Under the pieces are notes generated by a model that searched no databases, had not been told where the DNA came from, and saw only the letters and a program-made list of their open reading frames with translations. A DNA stretch of 45,550 bases, taken from NCBI GenBank assembly GCA_937884755.1, contig CAKZYJ010000039.1, positions 1-45,550 of the forward strand. Direction: 5' to 3'. The DNA is from an uncultured Flammeovirgaceae bacterium (GTDB lineage: Bacteria > Bacteroidota > Bacteroidia > Cytophagales > Cyclobacteriaceae). Of this stretch, positions 44,434-45,550 are shown one piece after another (position 1 is the stretch's first letter; each line of letters opens with the position of its first letter). A program made the translations under genes and the position numbers.

Positions 44434-45450
44434 CTACGCTGGAACCGCAGCTTCTTTGACAGTCTTTACAATTCGGGCGGCAATTTTATAAGGATCACCG
44501 TTAGATGCTGGACGACGATCTTCCAACCAGCCTTTCCAACCATTCTCGACTGTAGCAATCGGAATACGAATAGAAGCACCTCGGTCAGAAATCCCGTAGC
44601 TGAACTTGTCAATCGATTGGGTTTCATGGGCACCAGTAAGGCGTTGGTCGTTATCGGCACCGTAGACTTCGATATGCTCTTGTACCACTGGCTCAAATGC
44701 CTGGCAGATTTTGTCATATACCTCTTTAGAACCCGCTTCGCGTAAAGTAGAATTAGAGAAGTTGGCGTGCATACCTGAACCGTTCCAGTCGCCTTTAATT
44801 GGTTTAGGGTGGTAATTAATAGATACCCCGTACTTTTCAGCGTTACGCTCGGCTAAGTAACGGGCTACCCAAACGTGATCACCAGCCGCGGCAGCACCTT
44901 TAGCGAAAGTTTGAAACTCCCACTGTCCGGTGGCAACTTCCGCGTTAATACCTTCTACGTTTACACCGGCTTCCAGGCATTGATCCAGATGTTCTTCAAT
45001 AATCTCCCGGCCGTAGGCGTTCCCTGCTCCTACTGAGCAATAGAAAGGCCCTTGAGGACGAGGATAGCCGTTAGACGGGAATCCAAGGGGTAAATTGGTT
45101 TCCGGATCCCACAAGAAGTACTCCTGCTCAAATCCAAACCAGAAATCGGCATCATCATCATCGATAGTAGCCCGACCATTGGTTTCGTGCGGTGATCCGT
45201 CGGAGTTGAGTACCTCGGTCATCACTAACCAACCTGCTTGACGAGCCGGGTCAGGAAATAATGCCACGGGTTTCAATAAGCAGTCAGAAGAACCTCCTTC
45301 GGCTTGCTCAGTAGAACTTCCGTCGAAAGACCACATTGGGCAATCTTCTAATTTTCCACCGAAGTCTTTTACAATTTTAGTTTTACTACGTAGGCTCTGG
45401 GTGGGTTTGTAGCCATCTAACCAGATGTACTCAAGTTTTGCTTTGGACAT
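44434..45450 (-). CDS. glnA: Glutamine synthetase, GSII (eukaryote-like) type
   Basis: This enzyme makes glutamine from glutamate and ammonia with ATP. The ATG at 45450 gives 338 residues; a TTG two codons upstream also fits but is less likely. Length and sequence are of the GSII (GlnII) class found in eukaryotes and some bacteria, not the 470-residue GSI. Conserved stretches are WSFDGSSTEQAEG, FWFGFEQEYFLWD, GPFYCSVGAGNAYGREI, NAEVATGQWEFQ, the ATP-site WNGSGMHANFSNST, and GASIRIPIATVENGWKGW near the C-terminus. No adenylylation-type regulation is expected for this class. The downstream terminator is shared with a convergent gene. Confidence 0.95.
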   Translation of the reverse strand: MSKAKLEYIWLDGYKPTQSLRSKTKIVKDFGGKLEDCPMWSFDGSSTEQAEGGSSDCLLKPVALFPDPARQAGWLVMTEVLNSDGSPHETNGRATIDDDDADFWFGFEQEYFLWDPETNLPLGFPSNGYPRPQGPFYCSVGAGNAYGREIIEEHLDQCLEAGVNVEGINAEVATGQWEFQTFAKGAAAAGDHVWVARYLAERNAEKYGVSINYHPKPIKGDWNGSGMHANFSNSTLREAGSKEVYDKICQAFEPVVQEHIEVYGADNDQRLTGAHETQSIDKFSYGISDRGASIRIPIATVENGWKGWLEDRRPASNGDPYKIAARIVKTVKEAAVPA

Positions 45451-45504
45451 ATGCAATCTGCATTTAAGGGGTTATAGATTAGATTTTAGGTATATGCCTA
45501 CAAA

Positions 45505-45520
45505 AGCCGCGTGAACGGCT
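45505..45520. repeat. Small inverted repeat upstream of glutamine synthetase
   Basis: AGCCG (45505-45509) is inverted as CGGCT (45516-45520), about 55 bases upstream of the glnA start, inside the probable promoter region. It is short and could be an operator half or chance. No TAnnTTTG box was seen nearby. Confidence 0.15.
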
Positions 45521-45550
45521 GTTGTTTAGCATGATCTCAAAATAAAAAAC

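Overview
The window looks like a chromosomal segment from a Bacteroidota member, most likely a Cytophagales-type (Cytophagia) bacterium. The evidence is a PorP/SprF membrane protein next to a giant PKD-repeat protein with a type B gliding/type IX secretion C-terminal domain, a GSII-type glutamine synthetase of about 338 residues, Bacteroidota-style -7 boxes (TAnnTTTG) upstream of several genes, and almost no Shine-Dalgarno sequences (one striking exception). I see no rRNA, tRNA, CRISPR array, insertion sequence or phage gene.

Layout. 1-1120: parB (cut by the window edge) and parA on the minus strand. 1380-9426: mostly housekeeping genes on the plus strand: a GNAT-like protein, a PfkB sugar kinase, the ergothioneine pair egtB-egtD, hemB and purL. 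9644-19205: an AT-rich exopolysaccharide locus with a Wza-like export lipoprotein, a Wzc-like tyrosine autokinase, four glycosyltransferases and a CapK/PaaK-like adenylate-forming enzyme. It has no flippase, polymerase or initiating transferase inside the window. 19301-22835 (minus): a methionyl-tRNA synthetase gene with an out-of-frame internal deletion, then an Omp85-family outer-membrane protein.

23076-29208: a JmjC-like cupin protein, a Ser/Arg-rich lipoprotein, a minus-strand pair (Ada-like DNA repair protein and a PEP mutase/isocitrate lyase homolog broken by an in-frame TAG), then a DUF350 membrane protein overlapping a membrane-anchored spermidine-synthase-like protein. 29226-30201: two orphan genes of unknown function. 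30341-33892: threonine aldolase (minus), then an ECF sigma factor, a putative anti-sigma factor and an outer-membrane barrel protein in one operon (plus).

33889-39232 (minus): a type IX secretion cargo protein of about 1,424 residues and its PorP/SprF partner. 39519-45450: DNA polymerase IV (minus), a small membrane protein and a DUF2452 protein, a histidine kinase/response regulator pair overlapping by 4 bases, an unknown 104-residue protein, and glutamine synthetase (minus), the last two converging on one bidirectional terminator.

Functional groupings: chromosome partitioning (parAB), thiol antioxidant synthesis (egtBD), capsule/EPS export and assembly, outer-membrane biogenesis and envelope stress (Omp85, sigma/anti-sigma/barrel), T9SS surface adhesion or motility, and a polyamine-linked membrane cluster. 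The least expected observations are the two damaged genes (metG and the PEP mutase homolog) about 5.5 kb apart. They may be real pseudogenes or sequence errors, and the metG lesion is the more important because that enzyme is normally essential.
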